Origin: an uncultured Clostridia bacterium
GTDB lineage: Bacteria; Bacillota; Clostridia; Oscillospirales; Acutalibacteraceae
Assembly (NCBI GenBank): GCA_947644325.1
Contig: CANRZD010000004.1
Span: 1 to 51,967 of the forward strand
Direction: 5' to 3'
DNA length: 51,967 bases
In this document: piece by piece, positions 8,164 through 15,959 of the stretch
Layout of the letters: the number at the start of each line of letters is the position of its first letter
Position numbering within the stretch: the stretch's first letter is position 1
The notes under the pieces: model-generated
Told to the model about the DNA's origin: nothing
Database searches by the model: none
The model's input: only the letters and a program-made list of their open reading frames with translations
Position numbers and translations under genes: made by a program

Positions 8164-8688
8164 TTATACCTTTACGATGTACCCTTCCTTGCGGGGCTTT
8201 GGCTGGGGCGCGGGGCCCTCCCCGTAGCCCAGGGCCAGAGAGCCCACGCCTGAGAGCGTCTCGGGCAGGCCCCATTTTTTCAAGAGGGCCTTGCCCTCGG
8301 GCAGCTCGAACATCTGCCTCTCCCCGTGTATCCAGCAGGTGGAGGCCCCCAGGGCGTGGGCGGCCTGCATCATGGTACTGAGCACGCAGGCGCCGTCCTC
8401 CACCCAGGTGTTGGAGTTGGTGGGGTCGGCCAGCACCAGAAGGATGGCGGGGGCCCCATAGTAGGGGTCGCCGGTGCCGCCCCTTGCCTTGCAGTTGAGG
8501 GCCTGCACGGCGGCCCGGTCCTCCGGGCTCTGCACGGCGATGATCACCGGGGTCTGCTTATTCATGCCCGTGGGCGCGTAGGTGCCCGCTTCTAAGATGG
8601 CATCCAGCTTCTCCGCCTCTACGGGCTCTGGGCGGTACTGGCGCACGCTGCGCCGGGTCTTCAGTAATGTGAGCATTTCATTTTCCAT
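8164..8688 (-). CDS. Nitroreductase family FMN-dependent oxidoreductase
   Basis: A 174-residue flavoprotein. The N-terminal MLTLLKTRRSVRQYRPEPV contains the Arg-rich FMN phosphate-binding motif, followed by AGTYAPTGMNKQTP, and GYGEGP near the C-terminus. Family members use NAD(P)H to reduce nitro compounds, quinones or enones; the substrate is unknown. The length is that of the short clostridial type. It overlaps the end of the transglutaminase-like gene by 11 bases, has GGAGG 9 bases before the ATG, and is the last gene of its operon. Confidence 0.85.
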   Translation of the reverse strand: MENEMLTLLKTRRSVRQYRPEPVEAEKLDAILEAGTYAPTGMNKQTPVIIAVQSPEDRAAVQALNCKARGGTGDPYYGAPAILLVLADPTNSNTWVEDGACVLSTMMQAAHALGASTCWIHGERQMFELPEGKALLKKWGLPETLSGVGSLALGYGEGPAPQPKPRKEGYIVKV

Positions 8689-10861
8689 TTTCTGGTTCCT
8701 CCTGTGTGGTTTTTTCCTCTGCGGCCTGCAGAAGCTGCAGCAATAGGGCCCCCGTGCCCACGTTGTACCCGCTGCAGGCGTAGAGTCCCCGGCCGCTCTT
8801 ATGGGCCAAAAGCACCAGGGGCAGGCGCTCCGGCTCTACGAAAAGTTGGCGCGAAAGGGCGGAAAGGCCGCTATAATCTGTGTCTTTTGGGGTAAAGAGG
8901 CGCACTGCGCACCTGTCCCCCCAGGCGCGAAAGCCCGCCTGCTCTTTTTTCAGCTCCCCTAAAAGGTGCTCCGTGGGCTCCCGGCCGGGCTCCAGCCAGC
9001 AGAACAGGGTGTAGGGCTTGTCCCCCAAATGCTCCCGGCCCGGAAAGGGCGGCAGGGGCAGGCTCTGCAGAAGCTGGCCGCTGCGGGGCCGGGGGAAACG
9101 CAGGGGGATCACCCGGGGCTCGCCCGCTTGTAAATCGAAGTCTTCCTGCCAAAAGAGCTGGTCGCCGCCGGGCAGGCGTACCGCCGTCAGCAGACGGAAG
9201 GCCCCCGCCGGCAGGGAGAGCGCCCGGGCCTCCCCGGCCTTCAGATGACCGGTGGAGAGGTGCTTCCAGGCCCCGTTTTTCAGGCGGGAAAGGGTGTAGT
9301 CCTGCCAGCAGGCGGCCCCGCGGTCTGCGGGGGCCAGAAGGGAGAGGGAGGCCGCGGCCGGGTCCCCGGGCCGCAGGAAGACGCCGTCCTTCTGGTATTC
9401 CGGCGCGCCGTCTAGTGGCGAGAGCCGGGCCGGGACGCCCGCCCTGCGGCACAGGGCGCAGAAAAGCACGTCCTTTGCGCCCTCCCCCGCCGCCCCCAGG
9501 GCCAGGGCGGAAAGGGGGCTCTGGGGCAGGTCCTTATAGCCGGGAAGGGCGGGCAGGGCCCGCACCCATTTCCAGATTTCCTCCGGGTCCCGGCCCAGGT
9601 CCGGGGAGGACCAGAAGCGCAGGGGCTCAAGGCCCACCCGGGGGCTCACAAGCTCCGGGGGCTTCTCAGGGTCGTAGCCCTCTAAGACGCGGGGGTCTAT
9701 ATCCTCCGAGCGGTCTTTTTCGCTGAGAAGGGCCCAGGGCCCTTGGGCGGGCCGCAGGGGGCGCTCCCGGCGCAGGGACGCCGCTTCCTCCAGCACGGCG
9801 GCCCGGCGGGCTTTCTGCTGGGCTGTCAAGGGGGGCGGGAACTGGTCGGGCGCCGCCGGGGCCCAAAAGGTGAACAGGCCCCCGGGGGCCGGGCCCGTGA
9901 GGGTCAGGCGGGCGCTGTGGAGGGTGTCCCACAAGGCCTCGGCCCGGCCCCCTGGCCACTGGGCGGTGACGAACACGCTGCCCAGCCCCAGGCGCAGGCG
10001 GGCCATGCCGGTTTCGTCCGCCACCCGCTGGGCGATGGGCCGGAAGGCCGCCATATTCAGCACGGAGAAGGTGACCCTGGCCCCCGCCGCCGGGGCCCCG
10101 TCGGGCTTATATACGGTGACGGCGCAGACCTTCGTGGGCGCGTACCGGGCGGTCAGCGTCTCGTAGAGAACGCCGTCCCGCAGGTCCAGGTCCACGGGGT
10201 CTGTGTGGGGGTAGAAGCGGGAGAAGTCCTCCCCCTCCCCCACAAACCACCGGGTGTGGATGAGCATGGCCCGCGCCGCCGCCCCGGTGAACCACCCCCG
10301 GTCCAGAAGGGGCTCGGGCTCGCAGGCGCCCAGGTACCGCCAGGACGAGCCGTCCCAGGCCTCCACCCAGGCGTGGTTATCGTCACAGTGGCTCCAGAAG
10401 GGGGCGTACACCTGCCGGGCGGCGATGCCTACGCTGCGCAGGGCGTTGACGGTAAAAGTGGATTCCTCCCCGCAGCGCCCCCATCCCCGGCGGTACACGG
10501 CCAGGGGCGAGGAGGTGCGGTCGTCTGTAGAGCGGTAGGTCACGTGCTGGGCGCACCAGCGGTTCACTTCCAATATGGCCTCCTCTAAGGAGAGCCCCCG
10601 CACCCGGGGGGCGAGCTCCTGATAAAAGAGGGGGCGGCAATCGCACAGCTCCTCGGTGTTCACCCGGGGGGCCAGCACGTCCCGCAGGAACAGGCCCTCG
10701 GGAAGGGCCCGGCACCAGGGGAATTCCCCCCGCACCAGACAGCCATGCCGGGCATAGGAGCGAAAGAGCTCTATGGGGTACTCCCCCAGGTCCGAGGGGG
10801 GCAGGGCCTTTAAGATGTGCTCTAAGAGCGCTTCCTCCCCGGCGTCTGACAGGCTCCTCAT
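8678..10861 (-). CDS. Large transglutaminase-like domain protein
   Basis: A 727-residue protein with no obvious signal peptide or membrane span. Residues about 85-185 form a transglutaminase/protease-like core: Cys in GRCGEES (C130), His in DNHAWVEAW (H163), and at the third position YLGACEPEP gives Glu (E181) where Asp is usual. A segment around PAAGARVTFSVLNMA with TGMARLRLGLGSVFVTAQW looks like an Ig/carboxypeptidase-regulatory-type domain. The remaining C-terminal half is not recognised. It may act as a protease or cross-linking enzyme on peptides or glycopeptides. It is coupled by ATGA to the alpha-fucosidase gene, which hints at a shared glycoprotein substrate. Confidence 0.75.
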   Translation of the reverse strand: MRSLSDAGEEALLEHILKALPPSDLGEYPIELFRSYARHGCLVRGEFPWCRALPEGLFLRDVLAPRVNTEELCDCRPLFYQELAPRVRGLSLEEAILEVNRWCAQHVTYRSTDDRTSSPLAVYRRGWGRCGEESTFTVNALRSVGIAARQVYAPFWSHCDDNHAWVEAWDGSSWRYLGACEPEPLLDRGWFTGAAARAMLIHTRWFVGEGEDFSRFYPHTDPVDLDLRDGVLYETLTARYAPTKVCAVTVYKPDGAPAAGARVTFSVLNMAAFRPIAQRVADETGMARLRLGLGSVFVTAQWPGGRAEALWDTLHSARLTLTGPAPGGLFTFWAPAAPDQFPPPLTAQQKARRAAVLEEAASLRRERPLRPAQGPWALLSEKDRSEDIDPRVLEGYDPEKPPELVSPRVGLEPLRFWSSPDLGRDPEEIWKWVRALPALPGYKDLPQSPLSALALGAAGEGAKDVLFCALCRRAGVPARLSPLDGAPEYQKDGVFLRPGDPAAASLSLLAPADRGAACWQDYTLSRLKNGAWKHLSTGHLKAGEARALSLPAGAFRLLTAVRLPGGDQLFWQEDFDLQAGEPRVIPLRFPRPRSGQLLQSLPLPPFPGREHLGDKPYTLFCWLEPGREPTEHLLGELKKEQAGFRAWGDRCAVRLFTPKDTDYSGLSALSRQLFVEPERLPLVLLAHKSGRGLYACSGYNVGTGALLLQLLQAAEEKTTQEEPENGK

Positions 10862-12174
10862 TTCAGCTGCACCTTTAAGACCGTGTCCACCGGGTCGGAC
10901 AGGATGGGGTCGGGGCCCAGGTCGGCGAAGACGATGTCGGGATAGGGGCCCTGCACCCAGCTGTTGGCTAAGGGGATCTCCGCCCCTGTAGCCAGCTCCC
11001 GGATATATTTCACCTGGTCCTTTGTGATGCCCGGCAGGGGCATGGGGCCCACGGTGTTTTCAAAGAGATGGTAGTAGAGGGTATCGCCCTTTCGGGTGAT
11101 GCGGCCGGTGTCGGGCTTGTCAATCCCCGCCTTGCCGCAGCCGTAGATGCTCTCGCTGTTTTTCTTCATCCAAGCGCCGATCTCAGACAGGATGTTCAGG
11201 GACTCCGGGGGGATGTTCCCCCGGGCGTCAGGGCCCACGTTCAGAAGGAGGTTGCCGCCCTTTGAGACACACTCCACCAGCTTCTTTATGAGCATGGAGG
11301 CGGGCTTAAAGAACCGGTCCTCCCGGCAGTAGCCCCAGTTGTTGTTCATGGTCACGCAGGCCTCCCAGGCGATGTCCTTGCCCTCTTTGTCCTGGATGCC
11401 GTTTGGGGGGATGATCTGCTCGGGGCTTATAAAGTCCCCGTGGTAGGGGGTGGGGTCGCACTCCCAAAGGGAGCCGAAGCCGTCGCCGCTTACCTCCAGG
11501 CGGTTGTCGATGATGACGTCGGGCTGCAGGGAGCGCACCATGTTCACAAGCTCTGTGGCCTTCCACTTCTCCCCGCGCATGACGTTATACTTGTCTTCGT
11601 AGGAGAAGTCAAACCACAGGATGTCGAGCTTCCCGTAGTTCGTGCACAGCTCCCGCACCTGGTTGTGCATGTAGGTAAGGTAGTTGTCGAAGTCCCGGCC
11701 CTCGTTGCCGTATTCGGGCTTAAAGCGCATGGGGTGGTTTCGGTCGCCGTAGTGGGGGTAGTCCTCGTGCACCCAGTCCAGAAGGGAGAAGTAGAGCCCC
11801 ACTTTCAGCCCCTCGGCCCTTCCGGCCTCCAAGAACTCCCGCACCAGGTCCCGGCCGCATTTGGTGTTGGTGGATTTGAAATCCGTGTACTGGCTGTCAA
11901 ACAGGCAGAAGCCGTCGTGGTGCTTGGATGTGAGCACCATGTACTGCATCCCCGCCTCTTTGGCGACCCTGGCCCACTTTCTGGGGTCGTAGTCCACGGG
12001 GTCGAACTCATCGAAGTAGGGCATGTAGTCCTCCTTCGTGATCTCCTCCACGCTGCGCACCCACTCCCCTCGGGCCGGGATGGCGTAGAGCCCCCAGTGG
12101 ATGAACATGCCAAAGCGCGCCTGGGTGTACCAGGCCATGCGCTTTTCGTACTCCGCTCGGTCAAATTTGTACAT
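10858..12174 (-). CDS. Alpha-L-fucosidase, glycoside hydrolase family 29
   Basis: A 438-residue GH29 enzyme that releases alpha-linked L-fucose with retention. The family block ARFGMFIHWGLYAIPARGEW is near residue 18, QYMVLTSKHHDGFCLFDS follows, and the likely nucleophile Asp sits in KLDILWFDFSYED. LLLNVGPDARGNIPPES is also characteristic. It has no signal peptide, so it probably works in the cytoplasm on imported oligosaccharides. I chose the ATG at 12174, 8 bases after AAGGAGG; an in-frame start exists 34 codons upstream but would span the promoter. It is the first gene of a three-gene operon ending with a nitroreductase. Confidence 0.9.
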   Translation of the reverse strand: MYKFDRAEYEKRMAWYTQARFGMFIHWGLYAIPARGEWVRSVEEITKEDYMPYFDEFDPVDYDPRKWARVAKEAGMQYMVLTSKHHDGFCLFDSQYTDFKSTNTKCGRDLVREFLEAGRAEGLKVGLYFSLLDWVHEDYPHYGDRNHPMRFKPEYGNEGRDFDNYLTYMHNQVRELCTNYGKLDILWFDFSYEDKYNVMRGEKWKATELVNMVRSLQPDVIIDNRLEVSGDGFGSLWECDPTPYHGDFISPEQIIPPNGIQDKEGKDIAWEACVTMNNNWGYCREDRFFKPASMLIKKLVECVSKGGNLLLNVGPDARGNIPPESLNILSEIGAWMKKNSESIYGCGKAGIDKPDTGRITRKGDTLYYHLFENTVGPMPLPGITKDQVKYIRELATGAEIPLANSWVQGPYPDIVFADLGPDPILSDPVDTVLKVQLK

Positions 12175-12211
12175 AAAGCCTGCCTCCTTTTCACGGTCTG
12201 CTTTTGATGCC

Positions 12212-12240
12212 AGTATAGCATAGCCGGGGCCGTTTGAAAA
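12212..12240 (-). promoter_or_regulatory. Promoter of the fucosidase operon
   Basis: On the minus strand TATACT (12217-12212) is preceded after 17 bases by TTTTCA (12240-12235). It lies about 40 bases upstream of the fucosidase start and directly downstream of the terminator of the phage-derived operon. Confidence 0.55.
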
Positions 12241-12249
12241 GGGGGCAAA

Positions 12250-12281
12250 GAAAAAAGCCCGCGGGGTTCTTCCCACAGGCT
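12250..12281 (-). terminator. Terminator of the phage-derived operon
   Basis: After the last baseplate gene (stop at 12290) the minus strand reads AGCCTGTGGG, a loop AAGAA, then CCCCGCGGGCT and a run of T (GGCTTTTTTC). This is a typical rho-independent terminator and marks the 3' border of the phage locus. Confidence 0.8.
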
Positions 12282-12289
12282 CTTTTCTC

Positions 12290-12745
12290 TTACTGCGCGA
12301 TACTCCAGCTTACGTGCAGGGGCATCAGGCGTTTCAGCTCCCCTTTGGCCTGGGCCTCTGGCAGCAGGTACTCCTCTGGGGTGATAAGGACCGCACCCCC
12401 CGCTTCCTCCGCCGTGCCCCGGATGCCCGCCGCCAGAAGCAGGCCGGGCATGTCTTCTAAGGAAACGGGCTCTGGCCGGGCCCGCAGCCGAGCTGAGAGC
12501 ATCTCCCTTCTGTCCTCCAGCGGGCAGCCCGCCGGGTGGGGCAGGAAAAGGGTCTCCCACTCCTTTAGGCGCTCCTCCCCGGTGGTGGCGGCAAAGCTGT
12601 CGGCGAAGGCCCTGAGAAGCTCCTCCTTCACCGCCGCGAACCCGGCCCCGTAGGCGGCAAGCTCCCACTTTAAGGGGGCGTTTTCTGTCAGGCGGTACGC
12701 GCCGCTCTCCCCCAGAATTTTTTCCATGTTTTCCAAAGCCGTCAC
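12290..12745 (-). CDS. Phage baseplate/tail-tip protein, YmfQ (DUF2313)/XkdU-like, gpI position
   Basis: A 151-residue protein starting VTALENMEKILGESGAYRL from a GTG. Its order directly after the gpJ-type gene, size and WETLFLPHPAG then DRREMLSARLRARP pattern match XkdU/YmfQ-type proteins (P2 gpI equivalents) that complete the baseplate wedge. The reading frame is open far upstream inside the gpJ gene, but the GTG at 12745 overlaps the previous stop (GTGA) and gives the usual family length. It is the last gene of the phage block; no tail fibre gene follows. Confidence 0.72.
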   Translation of the reverse strand: MTALENMEKILGESGAYRLTENAPLKWELAAYGAGFAAVKEELLRAFADSFAATTGEERLKEWETLFLPHPAGCPLEDRREMLSARLRARPEPVSLEDMPGLLLAAGIRGTAEEAGGAVLITPEEYLLPEAQAKGELKRLMPLHVSWSIAQ

Positions 12746-13806
12746 GAGAGCACCCCCAGAGAGAACCCGCCGGGGATGGGCTTCTCCCCCACGGCTGCCG
12801 TATAGTTCTGCATGCTGGCGGGCAGCTCTACCCGTATGGCCTCGGGCACCGCCTGCAGGGCCAGCCGCAGAAGCTCGGCGGCTGGCACGGCGTCCCCCAC
12901 TTGGCGGGCGCGCAGGTATTCCTGCATGACGGGCTCTGCCTGGGGCTTCACGTCGTCGTTTGTGACGCCCTCGGGCAGCTGGAAGCGCAGGAGCAGGTTT
13001 ATCTTCCGGGCCTTGGCCGCCTGCACGCTGAGAGTGGCCCCCAGGGCTTTTTTCTTTTCCAGGACCTCCTGGGCCTTTGCCAGCAGGGCTTCGTCCGGGG
13101 CGGCGTTTTCCCCCCACAGGTAGATGTTCACCTTGCCGGGGGTCTCCCCATCCGCCACCGCCTGGGCCGAGGTGATGCCCTCTATTTCCCGGGCTATGCT
13201 CTCGTAGTAGGCCGCGCTGCCTGTTACCAGGGGGCGCTTGTAGGCGTCCATCACCCGGGCCCGGTAGGCTTCCTCCGCCTCCTTGTCCCGGCCCCCGGTG
13301 AAGTCTGACCGGTTCGAGGCATACTGTATGCCCTCCACCGGCGTGACGAGGGTGTTGATGTACCCCTCGGCGGCGTTGCCCTTTTGGCCCGGCTCTACCG
13401 CCTGGGCGGGCGCCGCCACCGAAAGGGCACCCGCCGTGAGCACCGCCTCCGCTGTGGTCTCGTACTCCACGGCCTCTTCGCCGGAGGAGGCGCACAGGGT
13501 GCCCTTGGGGATGAGCAGATCAAAGCTCAGGGGCAGGTAGCGCACGAAGGTAATCTCCCCCACGGCCCTCTCTGCGGGCCTTCGCACGACGCCCCGCTGG
13601 GCCCCGTGCAGCTCCAGCTGGGCCCCGTCGGCCGTGCCGGGGAAGCTCTGCCTGCGTATCCACTGGGCCTCGCACTGGGCCCGGTAGAGCTCCCCGGCCA
13701 GCACCCGCAGCCGCAGCCCTATGTCCGACACCATTTCTGCCGGGCTGCCGCCGGCCTCCACATAGGCGTCCTCCATGGTCTTCAAGATGCCTGCGTAGCT
13801 TTCCAT
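12742..13806 (-). CDS. Phage baseplate J-like protein (XkdT/gpJ family)
   Basis: A 354-residue baseplate wedge protein. It has the typical layout: helical N-terminus with GGSPAEMVSDIGLRLRVLAGEL, a central domain with GTLCASSGEEAVEYETT (the 'conserved value' strand pattern), GNAAEGYINTLVTPVEGI and EAEEAYRARVMDAYKRP, then an alpha/beta C-terminus. Such proteins form the wedge arms of contractile-tail baseplates. The gene overlaps its upstream neighbour by 25 bases and the next by GTGA, so the block is translated as a coupled set. Confidence 0.85.
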   Translation of the reverse strand: MESYAGILKTMEDAYVEAGGSPAEMVSDIGLRLRVLAGELYRAQCEAQWIRRQSFPGTADGAQLELHGAQRGVVRRPAERAVGEITFVRYLPLSFDLLIPKGTLCASSGEEAVEYETTAEAVLTAGALSVAAPAQAVEPGQKGNAAEGYINTLVTPVEGIQYASNRSDFTGGRDKEAEEAYRARVMDAYKRPLVTGSAAYYESIAREIEGITSAQAVADGETPGKVNIYLWGENAAPDEALLAKAQEVLEKKKALGATLSVQAAKARKINLLLRFQLPEGVTNDDVKPQAEPVMQEYLRARQVGDAVPAAELLRLALQAVPEAIRVELPASMQNYTAAVGEKPIPGGFSLGVLS

Positions 13807-14126
13807 ACGGTTACCTCCCCCTCTCCCAAGGGCGTGCGCAGGGTGAATTTCACGCCCGATTCCGTTTCTTCGGCGCTTACAGCCTCCACGCCGGGCATAT
13901 CCAGCAGCGCCTCATTGGCAAGGGCCCGCGCCCGTTCCAGGGCGTGCTCCTCCTGGGGGTCCCACTGCCAAAGGCCGCTGCCCAGCCCCCGCCCGTAAGG
14001 GAAGGCCCCCCGGCGCAGGGACATGCGCAGGCAGGCGTTCTGCAGCAGCTCCTCCAGGCCCTCTGCCCGCTGCAGCACCCCTGTGGGCCCCCGGGCGTGG
14101 ACCCCTTCTGTGACCTTCATATCCAT
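13782..14126 (-). CDS. Baseplate wedge protein, gp25/W- or XkdS-like
   Basis: A 114-residue protein, MDMKVTEGVHARGPTGVLQRA at the start and LLQNACLRMSLRRGAFPYGRGLGS in the middle. The last part (VEAVSAEETESGVKFTLRTPLGEG) matches the gp25/DUF2634 group, which nucleates sheath assembly in contractile systems. The call uses size, these motifs and its position immediately before gpJ. An AAAGGAGG ribosome site precedes the ATG. Confidence 0.65.
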   Translation of the reverse strand: MDMKVTEGVHARGPTGVLQRAEGLEELLQNACLRMSLRRGAFPYGRGLGSGLWQWDPQEEHALERARALANEALLDMPGVEAVSAEETESGVKFTLRTPLGEGEVTVWKATQAS

Positions 14127-14138
14127 TTTGTGCCTCCT

Positions 14139-14456
14139 TTACTTTGAGAAGACCTGGCCGTTTATGACCACGTCCCCGTTATTCTTCAGCCGTATCTCCG
14201 CGCCCCCGGCGGAGTAGAGCCGCACTTCCCCGGCATCCAGGGTACTGTCCGTGTCTGTGACCACCCCGGCGCAGTAGCTTCCCAGCATCACGGCCTCCTT
14301 GCCGCTGTCCGCCCGGCTGATGAGCCCGTAGGGCGCCACCTGCTCCGGCGACTGGAACTTCTTCTCCCCCTGCACCAAAAGCTCCTCGCCGCTCTGCACC
14401 AGGCCGTTTCGCATGCGCAGGCCCTCGGGGGGCTGCAGCTTTCTTGTCAGCCACAT
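14139..14456 (-). CDS. Small baseplate spike-like protein (gpV/gp45 C-terminal type)
   Basis: A 105-residue protein. Its C-terminus DAGEVRLYSAGGAEIRLKNN followed by GDVVINGQ is the repeating strand pattern of phage spike tips such as gpV and Mu gp45. The N-terminal OB-fold of full-length spikes appears short or reduced. The frame is open upstream, but the ATG at 14456 overlaps the end of the hub gene and gives a compact protein. Membrane-piercing spikes sit at the centre of the baseplate under the hub. Confidence 0.6.
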   Translation of the reverse strand: MWLTRKLQPPEGLRMRNGLVQSGEELLVQGEKKFQSPEQVAPYGLISRADSGKEAVMLGSYCAGVVTDTDSTLDAGEVRLYSAGGAEIRLKNNGDVVINGQVFSK

Positions 14457-15346
14457 GCTGCCTGCCCCCCTTCCAGCGTCAGGCGGGTCCTGAGGCCCCT
14501 GCCGTCCCGGCAGCACCGGGCGCTTATGACCGGGCACTTTGTGAGCTTCCCCAGCTTTGGTAGCTCCACAGAGACTGTTTTGCCCCGCAATGGCCACAAG
14601 ATGCCCGCGCACTCCAGGGTGACGCTGCGGCTCTCCGCTTGGGACTTTTGCAGCAACTCCTTGGGGTTTGTGCCGCTGTCTATGCTCACATAGCGCCTGC
14701 GCTGTGCGATGGCCCCCGGCTGCCGGTAGGGGGTGTCGTACCCGCCGCCGAAGCTCTGCTTATACACCTCTGAGATCTCCCGGCAGGGCTTGTGGGAGAT
14801 TTCCGCCCATATCACGTCAGAAAGGACGACCTCCTCTTCTTTATACCCCTCACAGTGCAGCACCCCGTCGGGGTCTATATAGGGCACGGTGCCCAGCACC
14901 CCCGCACAGAATGCAGAGAGCACCTGCCAGCAGCTCATGCCCTTCTCGATTTCCAGCATCCCGGGGGCCGCTTTGTCCCCGCCCTCTATGCGGGTAAAGC
15001 CCAGGGGCTCCAGCAGGCGGGTGGAAAGGGCCTTGAGAGACGGGCTCCGGATGGGGTCGGGGCAGGCCTCGTTATCGAGAAGCAGGGCTTCCAGGCTCCT
15101 GCACACCAGCTCTATCCAAACGCCCTCCGGGCCCAGGCGGGTATTCTGCTCGTCTACAATGCCCCGAAACACCGCAAAGCCCCCCTCGTACACCACAATC
15201 TCCGAAAAGGTTTCCCACAGCCTCTCCGCCGGGAACACCGCCCGAAGCGCGTCGGCGGGGGCGTCCCGGTCAAAGGCCAGGGCCATTTCCTTTGGGTCCC
15301 CCAGAAGCATCTGCCCCCCGTCCTTCAAAATGCCCCAGCACGTCAC
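14447..15346 (-). CDS. Baseplate hub protein, gpD/XkdQ-like
   Basis: A 299-residue protein with an early beta-rich segment (VVYEGGFAVFRGIVDEQNTR), LVCRSLEALLLDNEA, a central MLEIEKGMSCWQVLSAFC and DPDGVLHCEGYKEEEVV. This is the order seen in XkdQ/late-control gpD hub proteins, which cap the tail tube. The GTG start at 15346 overlaps the LysM gene stop (GTGA). The neighbours (LysM before, spike after) agree with the PBSX order xkdP-xkdQ. Confidence 0.7.
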   Translation of the reverse strand: MTCWGILKDGGQMLLGDPKEMALAFDRDAPADALRAVFPAERLWETFSEIVVYEGGFAVFRGIVDEQNTRLGPEGVWIELVCRSLEALLLDNEACPDPIRSPSLKALSTRLLEPLGFTRIEGGDKAAPGMLEIEKGMSCWQVLSAFCAGVLGTVPYIDPDGVLHCEGYKEEEVVLSDVIWAEISHKPCREISEVYKQSFGGGYDTPYRQPGAIAQRRRYVSIDSGTNPKELLQKSQAESRSVTLECAGILWPLRGKTVSVELPKLGKLTKCPVISARCCRDGRGLRTRLTLEGGQAACG

Positions 15347-15858
15347 GGGATACGCACCTCCTCCCCCTGCTCCAGGCAGGCGATGTCCCGGATGTGCAGG
15401 TTTACCCGGTGCAGCTCCTCTATGGGTATCTCATAGCGGGCGGCGTAGTCCCACAGGCTCTCCCCGGCGCAGGCCCGGTGCGCCTTGCCCCCCTTATAGC
15501 CCGCGGGGCCCCTGTGCTCGGTAAAGAGGAAGCTGTAGTGTACATGGTCCCCTCCGGGCTCCCCCAAAAGCCGCAGCTCCTCCAGCACCGCCAGAAAGGG
15601 GGCCTGGCCCGGCAGCTGCAAAAATTTCGCCCCGCCCTCTGCGAAGACGGCGCTGAGCTCCTGCCAGCGCTTTAAGCGGTCAGGGCCCGTAAACCAGCCC
15701 TCGCCGCTTACCCGCCGTTTCTTTGCCCCCAAATCTTCCAGCCGGCTGCCCGCAAAGGGCAGCGCCGTCTCCCGCAGGGCGCGGCCCATCTGAAGCTTCA
15801 GGGCCGTGGGGTTTGCCTGCCAGGTGATGTCGCCGAAGCTCATAGTCATGTAGTTCAT
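15343..15858 (-). CDS. LysM-domain tail/baseplate adaptor (XkdP-like)
   Basis: A 171-residue protein. The first ~110 residues (MNYMTMSFGDITWQANPTAL, RVSGEGWFTGPDRLKRWQEL) resemble the tail-protein domain found with LysM in phage adaptors, and the C-terminus (ACAGESLWDYAARYEIPIEE, CLEQGEEVRIP) is one LysM repeat. In PBSX and contractile injection systems this protein joins tube to baseplate. The ATG at 15858 has AAGGAGG 7 bases upstream; a GTG at 15885 overlaps the stop of the 25-codon ORF. It comes directly after the site where the tail-shaft genes would be expected. Confidence 0.7.
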   Translation of the reverse strand: MNYMTMSFGDITWQANPTALKLQMGRALRETALPFAGSRLEDLGAKKRRVSGEGWFTGPDRLKRWQELSAVFAEGGAKFLQLPGQAPFLAVLEELRLLGEPGGDHVHYSFLFTEHRGPAGYKGGKAHRACAGESLWDYAARYEIPIEELHRVNLHIRDIACLEQGEEVRIP

Positions 15859-15881
15859 CCCATCCCCTCCTTTTTCACGTC

Positions 15882-15959
15882 TCACAGCTTTACCGGATAC
15901 CTCCGGCTGTCCCGCTCAAACTCCCGGGACATGGCCTCCGCCTGCTCCAAAGCTTCCAT
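15882..15959 (-). CDS. 25-residue ORF at the tail-cassette junction
   Basis: A tiny frame starting MEALEQAEAMSREFERDSRR, strongly charged and probably helical. Its ATG directly follows the TAG stop of the 221-residue upstream gene (TAGATG), and its TGA overlaps a GTG of the next frame, so it sits inside a coupled gene string. No function is recognised. It could be a real small assembly factor or the trimmed end of a lost gene such as a tape-measure chaperone. Confidence 0.45.
   Translation of the reverse strand: MEALEQAEAMSREFERDSRRYPVKL

Noticed and set aside
12746-13495. N-terminal extension of the gpI-like baseplate protein by about 250 residues
   Set aside because: This part is a shadow of the gpJ gene in another frame with low-complexity Gly/Arg content; the GTG at 12745 gives the family length.
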